Shown one piece after another: positions 16,398 through 29,400 of a DNA stretch of 64,000 nt (position 1 is its first letter; each line of letters starts with the position of its first letter). A model generated the notes under the pieces. It saw nothing but the letters and a program-made list of their open reading frames with translations. It was not told where the DNA came from and made no database searches. This stretch comes from Stratiolaelaps scimitus (taxonomy: Eukaryota; Arthropoda; Arachnida; Mesostigmata; Laelapidae). A program made the position numbers and the translations under genes. The stretch lies in contig JABWDB010000069.1 of assembly GCA_019614645.1 (NCBI GenBank), positions 62,001 to 126,000 of the forward strand, written 5' to 3'.

Positions 16398-16790
16398 TGC
16401 TTATTTGGAGGGTATGTGCGAAAATTTGGGGATTCAGTGGTTTCTGAGACGTCAGGTGTGTGTGTGTGTGCGTCGGAAGCGGCCTTCGGCTCCTGACCGG
16501 CGCCATGGCTCTCTTCTGGCTCTGTAAGGCTTTTAAATTTTGATGGTTATGTTTAGAAAATGACATTTTTCGATGTTGTATGAGGTTATTCTGCTCGTGA
16601 TCTGTTTATTTGGTGGATGTGTGCGGACATTTGGAGATTCGGGTTTCTGAGACGTCAATTGAGTATACGCAGGCAGTGGTCTCTGGCCGACGCCGTGACT
16701 CAGTTTTGGTTCTTAAAGATCTTAAATTCTGGTTGTAATGCTCAAAAGTGGCTTTCTCGGACTTTTTATGAGGAACGTCGGCATCGTTCT
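16398..16790. repeat. Diverged tandem duplication, about 205-bp unit, two copies
   Basis: Copy 1 (about 16398-16603) and copy 2 (about 16604-16790) share blocks in the same order. These are TTATTTGG with GATGTGTGCG versus GTATGTGCG, then GGTTTCTGAGACGTCA, a GACGCCGTG/GGCGCCATG block, TTCTGGCTCT/TTTTGGTTCT, TTTTAAATTTTG/TCTTAAATTCTG, and TATGAGG near the end. A GT microsatellite expanded in copy 1 only. The unit has no recognised coding potential. It starts right beside the perfect palindrome at 16365-16392. Confidence 0.75.
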
Positions 16791-18517
16791 TTGGCCTAGG
16801 CTGGCGTATTGACTTACGGATATACGGACAGGTAGACAGTACAGTGTTTTTCGGCATCTCCACACACGATCATCATCATTACCTTCAAAACGGTCGACTT
16901 TAGGTATAGGAGCGCGTACTGCTTGTTTGTTCAGCTTACGCAGACGTATCAATTAAGCCCAAATAACAGCCTGTCAACGTTGGACATAAGGAATTGGTCT
17001 AACGTAAAGTTTAATTATTTGAATTTGTCTGATTTGGAGAAAACCCTAACCAAATAAAATTATGTTCACCCACCAAAAAGATGCCGCTGGTCGCAATTCC
17101 CCAATTGACATTGATAAGAGAAAGCCACAGGAAAATGTTGAAAAGGAACAAGAAGGAAAAACTTGTTAGTGGTTGATTTTTGTTTTCCTTAAGTATAATA
17201 AAAAGAGAGAATATAGCGATGACCGTAAACCCCTAAAAAATTTAACAATTCAAACAAGGAGAAAGTATTCTAATCAAGGATAAGGATATTCTAACCTTGG
17301 GGATTTTCGGCCCCCGACAGCGTCGATTAACAATATCTCAAAAATCTCAAAAACTATCAACTTTAGGTGTAGGAACATATTGCCATTTTGACGCTGAACC
17401 TCTGCCGAGACACCCCCCCCCCCCCCCGCCGAAGTCCTCATCCGTAACTAGCCAACGGTAGAAGAAAAAAACCCCCAAAATCGGCCCCCAAATTGAAAAC
17501 GGGTCATTGTCAAACAAACATAGTAAATACTATAAAAAAGGCAAGCAGCTGCCCCAATGACCTTCGATTCTAGGCTGGCGGTTCGAAGTACTACTACTAC
17601 TACTTTTACTATGACTGTTATCCTTCAATGATACACGCGTCTGGTACGGCCGCGTCTATGGTTGGCAGCCTGTTCTATGAGAGGGGGAAGGGAGTCGGAT
17701 ATCGTCGAGAACTGACACGGTCATTGAGGGCCAGCCAAAGACTCTACGAGACACGAGGGGAACAGTCACTCCTCTGGGATTACCTTGCTTTCCCAACCCC
17801 CCGATCAACATCCTGTCTTCCAGCGTCGTCAGTCCGTACCTCTCTCCATTTACCGGCATACGGTTCTACGAGATGAAACCAAGACATTCCTGGAATCCGT
17901 AACGTCTCGAAGGATCTGGCAATGGAAGGAATGCCGACCTCTTCATCTGTTCACCGTCTTCCCGCTGCCCAACCGGGAACAACAGCACAACTTGTGATCC
18001 GAGTAAGTGACCTGCGCTCTGGCCGCACGCAACACTCGCGACAGAGCAGCCACGACGCGGACGAAGCAGAATGTTTACGCCATAAAATATTTCTTTGTGT
18101 CTGGTCAGTTTGGATGGCCCGCATCTTCATCCGGACTTCTTTTCAGTCGAAAGCACGCGCTCGAAATGCCCCTCGTCAATGCGCCACTGTAAACAACTAG
18201 TGTAAGGGCTTAGGCACTTTAACACAAAGATATACTGACCCAGCCCCTATAGTTATTATCGTGAGTGGGGTTTTATAATCAATCTCGTAAATCGAGTGTT
18301 TTTAACTCAGATCAAGTACCACAATTTAATTACGACACGAGGTTGATGATAGGCGACATAAATACATGTCCAGTTTGGAAAACTGGACACATTGATGCAT
18401 CATATAAAAGCTTGGAGGGACGCCACGCACAAGGTTAGCCCTTGTTGGCCTCTCTATCAAATAGTGATTATCAAAAGCACTGCTGCTAATTAATTTCCCC
18501 AATTGTAAGACTACTAC
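16791..18517. other. Anonymous sequence
   Basis: A C run lies at 17413-17427 and an ACT-triplet run near 17590. Overlapping short frames at 17,630-18,200 read as mixed peptides without a recognised domain or clear splice sites. Confidence 0.5.
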
Positions 18518-18628
18518 CTTGGCGTATCCGCTCTCAACTATTTTGCCCACAGCACCGGATATTTGACAGGCTGAAAGAAACTCAAGTGCTCGCGGTCCTT
18601 CGTCGTTATGAATCATAATATGGCCGAG
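18518..18628 (-). CDS. Candidate 111-bp internal exon, unidentified
   Basis: The minus strand shows a pyrimidine-rich acceptor (GTTTTTCACAG), 37 open codons starting LGHIMIHNDEGPRALEFLSA and ending ESGYAK, and a donor (AAG|GTAGTA). Both junctions are phase 0, so the exon could be skipped without breaking the frame. The peptide looks like a helical repeat unit, but I cannot name it, and no neighbouring exon is evident. The splice sites plus protein-like text are suggestive only. Confidence 0.28.
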
Positions 18629-21600
18629 CTGTGAAAAACAGTATATCATACCATACAAAACAAGGTGTGGGTTTAAAAATATATATTAACAAAAACTTGA
18701 ACCCGAGGGATTAGAAGTCGTGGTGATCCCTAGAGTTTCTAACGGGTGGCCACGTTTAACCTAAAGGGATGAACTATTCCTAGGGAAACAATGCATGTAA
18801 AAAGCGTCGCTCAGTACGGGTGTATTGACCACTTGATTGCACTTCGTTTGATTGGAAATTTGGGGCGCCTTGGAGAGGTTCGATCAATGAATTCGATTGC
18901 CGAAAGATTGCGTAAGAGAGAACGAGAGATTGCTTTAGGTGCCATCATCCATATGACCATAATAGTAGAACAATATTATAGAAAAGGAGATATTGAGCTG
19001 ATCATACGTAGAGGCCATGTGAGATCTCGAAAGCTGATATGCAGATCGAATAGATGGAACTGGAAAAACGTGTGTTTTTTTTGTTTTGTGTGTGTGTGTG
19101 TTCTCTGAACGTTTAGAAATTATCTAGAGATTATTTTCGTTGACGAGGCCTGAATTTAATTTCCGTCGATGAACTTCGAAGTGGTCATTTCTAATTTCAT
19201 TTCATTTATTCAACTTTGTCGGGTAGTAAGAAGGGGAAATTTCGTAAAGAGAAGAGCATTTTGTCTCACTGCCCATAGCTATCCACCTTTACAGTCCAAA
19301 CCCTTTACAGTACAAGCAGCAACGTTCGACGCTCGTTAAGGCGTAATCGCCCATTATCTACTGCAACAATAATAAGTAGAAATGCCTGAGCATACTCACG
19401 ATTAGTCACGTACTCATTGCCTTTTACTTTGCTAAGTGGCACTAACGAACAAACGGACTAACTAGCTAGCTATCTATCTATCTCTCCGAGACGAAGATTG
19501 TCCCCAGCGCTGACAGAAACACAGAGAGCTCAAACACCCACATACACATACGGCGGAAGACAGCGACAGTCGCCTGGTGACAACGATTTGTTCACTTTGC
19601 CGCTGCGTAACCCTGCTCCTGAGCGCGCTTCGATGACTTGATACTACTACTACTACCACTACTACGTTTGAAAGTAATTCTCATACTACAGTCCCCGAAC
19701 TTCATCGAGTCAGAGAGCGGGCATTCGAGAGCCCTGAGGGAGCTGTTGGGGCCCATGCTCAGCAGGTCGGGACGCGACGGGGGGCGAGGCGGGCCCTGTG
19801 TGCGTTGCCAGCGTCTGACCGTTAGCGGTCGTGCAGACGACACTGTATTCTCATTGCTGCCTCGTAGTTAGTGCTAGCCATTGGACGGCCCCTGCGCTCA
19901 CCCAACGGCACGGCCGGTGTTGCCCCCGTAGTATTTAGCCGGGTGGTAACTATGTCTGCTTTTTTTCTGCACTTCACTCCCCCGGACCCCCAAGCTCCAC
20001 CGATCTTTGACTAACCCATTGCGTAGCCACGATCAGGCGCCTTCGTTCGCCTTGTTTTTCTCTCATTGTCTTCTTCCAGGTTTCTCTCGTGGTCCCTTGC
20101 CCTTCTCCTCGTTCAGACCCCCTCCGTCTGTCCGTCCATGCGACCTGTTTCTTGTGGGCCCTTGCCTCTGCCATGCGCTAGCTTCAGTTTTTGCTAATTG
20201 CAATGCTTAATTATAACAGCAGCAGCAGCAACAACAGCGGCAGCAGGAACATAACAGAAGCAACGGCAACAACGAGAACAGTAACGACATGGACCAGCGG
20301 AAAAGTAAGTGGCAGCGCTGCTGCTGCTACTGGCATTGTTATTGTTGTCATAGCGGCGGTAACTAACTCTCACAGTGGGTCAGACCAAAATGTGGGCCAA
20401 GACAGGCGGATGCTTAGAGGAGGAGCTGGTCGAGTGCATAGAGGAGGAGCGGGCGCTGGAGCAATTATCCGATTCTTTCGAGACAAAAAAAAGCTGCATG
20501 AGTCTATGTCCGCGAGTCCAGACCAGTGGCTCGTTTGACCAACAGCAGTTAACGACTGTAGCCTTCGTCACCGGGATATTAAATCGAAAACTTAAAGAGA
20601 TGAAAAAACGAAGGGGAGGCCAATCTTCATAAATACGGACGTGCCCATTCGTTGCTGGTATATGGCCGTGGCGGTGCTACATACCGCACTACAGTTCCGT
20701 GACGCTGTTTACGAGGTCCAATATGGTCCACAGTTGCCCATAGGTGCACACCGGTAGGAACGGCACTCCCAGGCAACCCCACCTTTCCCCCCACGAGGAC
20801 CAAAACAGAGTTGCCGCACAGATGAAGGCATCAGTTTGCAGACAGAAATATAGGTACGCCTTCAGGTAGAAAACATGGCTTCACTCTTCATCGTTTTACT
20901 GTTGATAGACGTCTGTTTCAAGCGTAAACTTACTTTGTCTTCCCCCCGGAATATATATATATATGTCCTCGTGTTGGTTTAATTCAATTTATCTTCTCTG
21001 AAATAGTAATATTAATAACATTATATGTATGTTTCGTTTGGTGTGATGATGGTCGCATGAACTAGTCCCTGTGTCTCCTTCGCTTCATGCAAGCGAGCAC
21101 TCGGTACAGGCCAAGTTGGCAGCAAAAGCAAATGATGGGAATTGCCTTCTCTGTAATACCGGATGGATGCAAGAGCCTTAGCCGATATGCCAGTGGTAGC
21201 CGCCTCGGTACTTGTACGATGACGATGAATGCGATGGACGGCAGCAGGCGCCAGCATCATCCAGTCCAAGGCCAGGCCCAATAGTGAGGTGCCACTAGAA
21301 ACAGGTCGCAGTCCCAATGGAAACAGAACCCCCCAAAGTACTTCAACCCCCAACCTGTCCGTCCAGCCCTGTTCACTTCTCTCTGAGCCGCCGCCACCGC
21401 CGCCTGGACGACGGCAGCACCGTTCACCGGGTGCACTCCTCAGTCGCTCGTTCGTCGCGCACTAATCGAGATGACTAAGCGAAAATTTAATCATCCCTCT
21501 CCTCCAAGCTCTTTCCCCAACCGCGCCGCCATCCCCGTTGTTGTTATTGGCTGCCGCCGCCACTGCCACTGCTGGTCTCATGGGCACTCGACACAGCCGA

Positions 21601-23362
21601 TTCAGATACAGGCAGACAGATAGAGAGAGAGAGATAGAGACACACGATGGTGGTGCATCCAAAAGTAGCATGCTGGTATCAGTAGCAGTAGCATCACTGC
21701 TATGTGTAATCTCTCTCTCTCTCTCTCACTATATATATGTATATATATATAATCCATATGTATACAATGCACTTAGTGGATATCAAATAGCTGCGCCATA
21801 CGAATGGCGGAGTAGTTGAATGCAATGCATTGAGTCGGGCAGTGATTGGTCCGCACCGATCCCACTTCGGATCATCAGAAATGCACAAAACCCAATTTGC
21901 CTTGGAGTAGGCAAAAGATGACCGGCGCGTAAAACTAAGAACTGTACGCGAGATGGGTGCTTGTGTGTCCCTGTTGCCCGGTGGTGATGGCAGACATAAT
22001 CACAAACTGCTATAAATAATATTCAAACTGAGACTACATATCGGGTGAGCTAACGACAGCACGCTCAGGGAGGTTCTCCGATCTTTGAAACTACACATAT
22101 TGATACACCGGTACACGGTCCATATATATATATATATATAAGCGGTAGGCATAGTGGTCCGTCCAAGCGTTCACGCTGGCTTGCGAACGAGTGAAGTGAA
22201 ATAGTTGGTTCACCGAACGATGGCTACCTAGCCAGGCGAGCGATACGCTAATGGAGAACGGTTATGAAAAAGCTGCTACTGTAGACCCACAAAACATTAT
22301 TATTATTATTATGCTGATGATAATAATAATGGCACCTTGACGCTGGAAGAGACAACACATAGAGGCAGCGAAGAATTCCCTGTGAAGAAATAGAACGCTG
22401 TATTTAGGTAACGCCAAGGCAAATGATATATAATGTGCAATGCTTTTATATGTGAAGGAATCCGTATGATAAATAGATTAAAGTGAGTAAATTCGCTCGT
22501 GCTATACTCGAAAGCGCTGCAATTTTCTCCGTTCATGTGTTGTCATGCACGTGACGACGATATCGAGAACTGCTGTGACGAGTTTTATGATTTTTTCGTG
22601 AGTAGGCCTGACTCGGGAAACACTATAGTGACAAAAGGAGATGCCAGATGTGAGGATCTGCTTCAGGTACACATTGTGGAAAACACAGATGTATGGGTTA
22701 TTGCTTCGACAATAATTGGAATTCGGGATTTGCAAGTCATTCAAGGGCAAAAGTGGTCTCATTTTCCGAGCTTCATAAAATAAGCGTTTTCGATTTATGC
22801 TTTTAATGGTTGAACTTTTCTGAAAAGTATTTATGCACACCTTACATATATTTTTTGTGGAAATCAATGTACGTGGCTTTAGATTTGTACGAGCACGTTA
22901 CAAATTATGGGTAGCCTTCCCTTGAGATTACGGAATTACTTCAAGCAATATGGATAATGAAGTAACTTCAAGAGGTTAAGGAGTGCAAAGTAACGGGTTA
23001 TTCGTAATGCGAAGACAGGATAACTGAGAGGATGAAAACATGTTTGAGCGACCAGGTGTGTCCGTAGTCGTTAGACGTCGGCCTATGTGAGCCTTGTATG
23101 ATGAGGCTCTCAGGCACCTAGGTCGAGGCACCAGGTCGGAACAAATTCTGAATTGTTTACTTATCTATAGTACTGTCTATTGCACAAAATTCAACCGTTG
23201 AAAATCCAAGATAGTTATATTCAACTAAATAATAGTTTTTCAATCCATTAACCTCAGTCTCAAGTCGTCTCCGAATTTTCGGCCACTGTCGGTTGAATTA
23301 CGGGGTTTGTCCAGGAAGGGCGTCAAGGCCTATATGAATGAGCCGGTTTCGAAGCGGTCAGT
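18629..23362. other. Anonymous sequence with triplet and dinucleotide repeats
   Basis: Microsatellites lie near 19,086 (GT), 19,643 (ACT), 20,215-20,280 (CAG/CAA), 21,625 (GA), 21,710 (CT), 22,122-22,140 (TA) and 22,300 (ATT). An 85-codon plus frame at 20,375-20,632 is Glu-rich (LEEELVECIEEERALEQL) and follows a CACAG that could be an acceptor. It is too weak to call a gene. Confidence 0.5.
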
Positions 23363-23364
23363 TA

Positions 23365-23390
23365 TTAGGTTGACCCAAAAATAATGAAAC
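23365..23390 (+). repeat. Left terminal inverted repeat of the mariner element
   Basis: It begins TTAGGTTGACCC and runs into AAAAATAATGAAAC. It is preceded by a TA target duplication at 23363-23364. Confidence 0.9.
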
Positions 23391-23489
23391 ACGTATAAAT
23401 TTCAATGTCGGCTAAACTAAGTAAGCTAAAACAAAGGTTGTTTAGTGTGAGCTAGACGTATGCACCTTTCTTATTCATACACTGGTCCC

Positions 23490-24415
23490 AGAGTTCTGGC
23501 AGCCTTCTAACGGCTAGGTATAACCCTCTTTAATCGATGGAAGCAACCATAGTCACACGGGCTTCAATCGGGAGAATAGGGGGGTGATGCCATCGCTCAA
23601 TCTTGTTGGTCTTAAGCTAGGACGTAATTTCATTGCTACGATGGGCCCTAGCATTGTCATCGAGCAGCCACACTCGGTGCTTCCTGTCGGCTTGCAATTG
23701 TTCATGAGTCCCTTCAAGAACTCGAGATATCGAGCACAGTCTATTTTTTTCTTTTGGACCCAAAATCTCGTAGTAGCGGGTTCCATTCAAATCCATGGCA
23801 AGTGCTACCATTACTTTAGGCTCAAATCTATTTGGTACTGCTACCGCCATTGCCTGTTCACCTCGGTCGTAGCCACTGTTTCACTTGATCTTTTTCCGGT
23901 CCCCTATACAGGCTTGCCCATGTCTCGTCCAGTGTAACGGTATGTTCTAAGCGACTCTTTTGCTGCCTATATATCTTCAAATTGTCTCGCAAACACTCCT
24001 CACGCATTTTCAGTTGGCCAGGACCGAGTTCATGAGGGATCCATCCTGCACTTTTTTCTGCATCCTAAGTTATTTTTAATAATTTGACGACAGGCTTCAC
24101 GAGGCAGGCCAATTTTAGCCGACAAAGTCGTCAATGGCCAAGCTCTAGTTTGCTCAGCTTTTTCGATTATCTCGATCCGTTCGTCGAATTGAGATTCGGT
24201 AAGGGGTAGGCGCCCTCGACGTTTATTAATGTCCAAGAAGCCTTACCTAAGCTGCGCACACCAACGGCACACCTGTCGTCGAGTCAGGGCATTACGGCCG
24301 TGCACGCTAGCAACCTTCGATGGATTTCAGCTAGAGATTTCTTCTTTTGAAGCATAAAGCTAACACTTTTCTTGCGAAAGTGCAAGTCTGAGGGACCTGT
24401 TCCGGCGGTTGCCAT
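23490..24415 (-). pseudogene. mariner transposase remnant (D,D34D)
   Basis: The frame opens with ATG at 24415 (MATAGTGPSDLHF). An N-terminal region with helix-turn-helix character follows (ESQFDERIEIIEKA, LTTLSAKIGLPREACRQII, about 24,060-24,200). The first catalytic Asp is in TLDETW (codon at 23927-23929), the second in WLLDDNARAH (codon 23656-23658), and the third in YSPD-x-SPCDY (codon 23552-23554). Allowing for one lost base in the C run near 23580, 34 residues separate the last two Asp, the mariner signature. At least one frameshift lies near 24,240-24,330, several in-frame stops are present, and one stop falls between the second and third Asp. The gene cannot make an intact enzyme. Confidence 0.88.
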
Positions 24416-24545
24416 CTCGAACGCCCAAGGAAAGCCGAATGCTAGCGGCTTTCACGCCTCCTGTTTGCTACTTGTTGTGTCGCACTACCCGCCAAATTTG
24501 AATTCAAACCGGCCAAGAATAAGAATTCGGCGCAAGACGATAGAA

Positions 24546-24567
24546 GTCTCATTATTTTTGGGTCTAA
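24546..24567 (-). repeat. Right terminal inverted repeat of the mariner element (4-bp deletion)
   Basis: Read on the minus strand it begins TTAGACCCAAAAATAATGA. Compared with the left end, GTTG after TTAG is missing. A TA duplication follows at 24568-24569. Confidence 0.88.
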
Positions 24568-26387
24568 TAAATTAAAATAATTAAAGGTGTTTCAACCCAC
24601 GACCGACCCTCAGTCTTGTCTGTCTGAAGTTACCTCCCCGACTCGATAGTTATATTTAACTGATAGTATTAGTCTTCCCTTGGTCTATAATGCTTGCACT
24701 GACACTAATTGGAGATAGCCAATACTGCGGACGTTAGAACTTAGACAGAAAATAACAAGACATCAGTAATTATTTATAGCGGCGCACACGTGGAGTACAA
24801 TGCTCCATGTATAATAGGTTTCGCCAAAATTACTACACAATCTCCCAAATCCACAAATGAAAAACAATCTTCGGCCATTTTTCCTAGCTTGTGCATCAAA
24901 ACCGATTGTTATGCTTGAGATAGCTAATTGAAAGCAATTATATTTATTACATTCGCCTGAAACCGCGTTGATGTCATCTGAGATAACAGACATTGTAATA
25001 TTAACAGACATTGACATCTCTGACGCATAACGACATGCTCACCAGACTCGTTATATATCACTACTGAGTCGGATCCACGCGACCAGCCTCAATACGAAGC
25101 CACGAACCGTTTAGCTGATGTCTAAAGATGTCAGCTTCGCTGGGGCGGAGCAATTCGTCAGCTAATGAGCTCCTAATGCACCAGTCGCCGGTAACGGGCC
25201 CAGGTTGTCTTTCTTTCTTTCTTCGTCCCTATCTATCTACCTTCCTCCCTACCAAGTCCTCTTTCTTCGTTTACCAGCCCCAGTGACTTCACTCCCTTTA
25301 GGCCTAGCGACTTGTGCCACCTACTGCAACCTACTATACTATACGATCGTTATAGACACCCCGTTACGCCGCCTACGAGGTACCTTGCAGTCGCCATGGG
25401 CGTCTCCTTCATCGACTGCTGCTTCCGACACACTCAAGAGCTTCCGTCGTGTCCGAACGGACGCTCACCACAGAATAGTAGGATGCCCTTCGATGTTATC
25501 ACAGTTAGATGCGAGCACATACGTGACGCCTTCACGTTGTCCGGCCACCGCCAACACGGGGGCGTAATCGACGTGCGTGGGGTTACACCATCTGTGGTTT
25601 ACTCTTTTTAATAGACACAGCGAGGCAAATCCTAGCGGATTTTTTCGTGCGCTCGCTTTTGGTTGTGCTCATAATCTAATCGGATTGCATAAAATAAAGG
25701 CGGGCTTCTATTTACTCACGAAATGCACCTTCCTCGTTGAATGTCAACCTGTTCACTAAGTAGCCTTTATGGATCGGTAGCAAATAAGGGCCAATAGGTT
25801 GGAAAGTGAACAGCAGTTCCTGGCCGGCGCTACGGGGAGGACGTTGCCTGCACCACTGCCGCGGCCACATAGTGCAATGTGTGTGGGTGTTTCGATATCT
25901 GGGCCCTATCCTCGATATCAGTTCTAATTGGCCATCAAACTGCCGCGTCGGCCGCTCAGGTCCAGTGGCAAATTAGCCCCCGAATACCGAAACCACCGGT
26001 ATTAGTAGTCGTAGTCGTGGTCAGAATAGTACTGGTAATGATAGTAGTATTACTAGTAGCGGTAGAAGACGACGACCATCGCTACCCACTCATCTCGTTG
26101 TTCTGGAGCCCGGCACAACTACCTCGACCTACCTCCTGCTACGAATGACGGCGAAAACCTGTTTTTCTCTCTCTCTCTCTCTCTCTACAACCTATTCCTT
26201 GACCCCAAAAGTCCCGAAAAGCTTCCGAGTCCCGGCCGGCCGGCCGGCCCGCGCGCAGGAGGCGCCCCCAAGCGGCGGTGGCCACAGCAGCAGTAGTAGC
26301 AGCCGCCGCAGCCAGCCGACTGATAGATACTAATGAGCTGCTCTGGCGGTGACATGCCCTGATTGCGGTCGGGTGTTTAGTGGGTGC

Positions 26388-26406
26388 GGGGGGGGGGGGG
26401 GGGGGG
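26388..26406. repeat. Poly(G) run of 19
   Basis: Nineteen consecutive G lie within a GC-rich stretch (about 26,210-26,500). Such a run can form quadruplex structures and is prone to sequencing error. Comparable runs are 15 C at 17413-17427, 13 C at 9558-9570 and about 11 G near 871. Confidence 0.9.
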
Positions 26407-29400
26407 TTGAGGCTGGACGACATTTGAGGAAGGGATTGCGACTGGGTTCGACGGGATGGCGAGGGCAGCGAACGGGGAGAAGACCTAGGGGTCGATTTGG
26501 GACAGGAGGGACAAACGCCACCCGTGAACGGAGCCACCACAACAACAACAACAACAAACAACAATAACAACAACGCCAACGGACCAGTGGAGATTTGTCG
26601 ACCTAATGGGAAGGCAGGCAACCAGGAAAACTGTCGGTTGGTCGGACCGCAATCTCTTCTGCGACTGATTGCCATAGAAGGAATGATGACAAAAAGAACA
26701 CACACACAGATCTACACATAGAGGCTTTATATATGTATATATATATATATATTGGGAGGAATGATATATATATATATATTAATGCTTCGGTCAGCGTAGT
26801 AGATAACATTACTTCGAATCGCATACTCTCATACTCTTGACAACGTGAAGGTCGACATCAGTTGTCTGTTTTCCGTTAAGTCACTGATGTGGCAGGCTCA
26901 ATTTATTTTTCTGTTCATTTGATTGTGTGAAACGGAGGCACCATTCGTATTTGTGCCGCTAAACGCAAACGCACACGAGCTGTGTTACCCTATATTGGTC
27001 TTTCCTTGGGAGCTGCGCGAACGCACATTCATTAATAATTAAGATTAATTACTAAGTGACATTTGTACGATCAGAGAGGGAGATAGCCGCAGGCTGGTAG
27101 CCGTAGTAGAGAGTTGGGAAACATTAGCTCTGGCCGAATCATCGTGGTGGCCATATGATATTATTACGGTAATTCAATCGTTTCATAAGGGTCATACTTT
27201 TTGGTAATTAGCAAACAGACTAATGAGCGTATATAGTGCAACGTGTATATATATATATATATATATGGTGAAGTTCTGTGCGCCAGTGCAATCACTTCAG
27301 TCTGACAGGGTTCATTGAAGGGTGCTGCCACGATGTATTGTAGAGGTATAATGGTATTGTGGCTTCGATACTGGCTCCTTCGATGGTGGAATCTCTCCCA
27401 CCGTTCCTAGCACCAACCACAGCAGCAGACCTGTTGTTACAAGTATTACCTACGATATTAGTAATCATGGAAGGTGTAACAGTCCCATAAAACGATACAC
27501 AGGTGGGGCCTCTAGGGGCTAGTGTAACGTCGGGGAATGATGACACGATTTTAATATTTAGTTCTGTTTCTCTGTATTGGAATCGTCGTTGTCTGTGCGT
27601 TGTCCACGGGATTAGTGCCGCTAGAAACAATTGCGAAATGGCCTCCCTGTCCAGAGACCAAAGGGGTCCGTGTCGACGTTCATAATGTTTGCCTGTCGCG
27701 ATGACAACACCTCCAAAAGCCTTTCAGAGTCGTTCTTTCCAGTAAAACGAGGACGGACCTCTCCTGTCGACGTCACCTATGGCCTATCGACTCTGTCTAC
27801 TCTTCCAGAGGCCGGCTCTACGTCCGGCCACAGAAGGGGCGCACAAACACTGGCGGATACGACGGATTGGTAAACGGCTTCTTCCCCTGTATAATTCTAT
27901 TCGCTTCCAAGGGAGAGAGAGAGAGAGAGGACGAGAGAACAGTGTAGATGAGTTCGCAAGCAACGGCACAAGTAGGTGGTAGGCTGGCAGCACTGTAAAT
28001 TGGGACTTGGAGCTGTAGTCGGCAGTGTTGTAGCCGGCGGTAGTTGGCGCCAGTTGCCGCCGACAACAGTAGCAGCCCCTCTGAACTAGAATCGATGAGA
28101 AAGAAAAGGTACGGAGCGGCGGATGACCATGAAACGAGATAGGACTACCGATGTTGGCATTGCCAACTGGTGAGTACTACAACTCTCACTGCCACCAGCT
28201 CTACTACTACTACTACTAATGCCACTATGCTGAGATCTCATGATATTCTATATATTATTAGTCAGCTGAGATGCAACGACGGCCCAGTCTCTCTCTGTGC
28301 ACTATAGACCTAACGGCTGGAGCTCAACGCGGGATATCGGATGCAGCGAAGAAAGTAATTCGTCCAATATACAGCATCGGCGGTGCTGTCGCCGCTGCCT
28401 CCCCCCCTCCCTCCAAGCCACTGCAGCCCGACCGAACTGTTACCAAGAGTTGCGCGTCTTGCCCGCTAAGAATAAGGGGTATTGCGGCAAATATCATATT
28501 GCACCCCCTGGTAAGATTCCATTTATAGGGCCATTGAGCTTCCAGCTTTTCTCCTCGTTGCATCATATACTCGAGCGAAAGGAACACAGCTCTCTTCAGC
28601 TCGTTTAAGCGCCTGCTCCAATAGGACGCTCGACATGAGAACGAGGAATAGAACCCAGGGTGGCGACGGCAGCAGCCGCAGCAGTGCCAAAGCAACGGAT
28701 GCCAATGTCAATGTGCAAATTCGATATGAAGCAGCGACAGAAACGCTAATTCATACTGCACCCAACCAACTTTAGCCTGCTCGCTAGGGAGAGAAACACG
28801 CACCCTATACATTGGCCTGTCTCTTGGCCTCCTCCGTGAGCAGAGGGCTGCCGAGTCGGAGGGTCGACGCCGTCAAAGAGAGCGACCATATATATCCCAC
28901 TCCAGCGGCAATATAGTGCAGCATGAAAAGGCCGATAGAATAGCAACACTCCGCAAAACGATAAGGTTGAAAACAACAACGCCCCCTAGTGGCCACGTCG
29001 ACAGTCTTAGCAACAACAACAACAACAACGACGAAAACGACAACAACGACGGCAACGGCAACGACGACAACAATCTATTACAATGTCATCAGGATGGCAA
29101 ATCAGTGCCACTAAGGCGAGCGGAGCAACAGACTCTCTAATGTCGCCTTCGTGTGAGCTAGTTTCGCTTCGACAGAGTATCGACAGGATAGAGAAGACTG
29201 GCTGGCAGACCCTCCTCGAAGCTGGAGAGTGCTGCTGAAGGGAGCACTTAGTGATTCTGCATGATTCTCTTGGAACACGATGCAGGGCGCAACTGTCGAG
29301 TGCAGACACTGGAAGATTTCTTAATAGTGTTACGTCAATAAGATTATCAGTATGGATGCAATATAACATAAATCTCATTTGCTCGGGTACGGCGGCAACC

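Larger units (their letters stand above)
23365..24567 (-). mobile_element. mariner-type DNA transposon, full length but decayed (1203 bp)
   Basis: The left end starts TTAGGTTGACCC at 23365. The right end, read on the other strand from 24567, starts TTAGACCC and continues with the same AAAAATAATGA. The two terminal inverted repeats therefore match except for four bases (GTTG) missing at the right. Each end is bordered by TA (23363-23364 and 24568-24569), the target duplication of the IS630/Tc1/mariner superfamily. Length of about 1.2 kb is usual for mariner. Inside, the minus strand carries a broken transposase with recognisable catalytic blocks. The four-base loss and the reading-frame damage both suggest an old, inactive copy. 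Confidence 0.92.

Noticed and set aside
22499..22867. Overlapping plus (94 codons) and minus (121 codons) open frames
   Set aside because: Both strands are open at once, with no motif or splice evidence to favour either.
23052..23160. tRNA-like sequence (GTAGTCGTTAGACG with a GAGCC/AGGCTC stem)
   Set aside because: The A-box does not fit, and the B-box candidate GGTCGAGGCACC lacks a required base. A cloverleaf cannot be completed.
26139..26705. 188-codon minus-strand open frame
   Set aside because: Runs of Leu/Val, Pro, Ser and Ala follow GT, GGT and AAC repeats and the 19-G run. There is no domain, and the opposite strand is also open.
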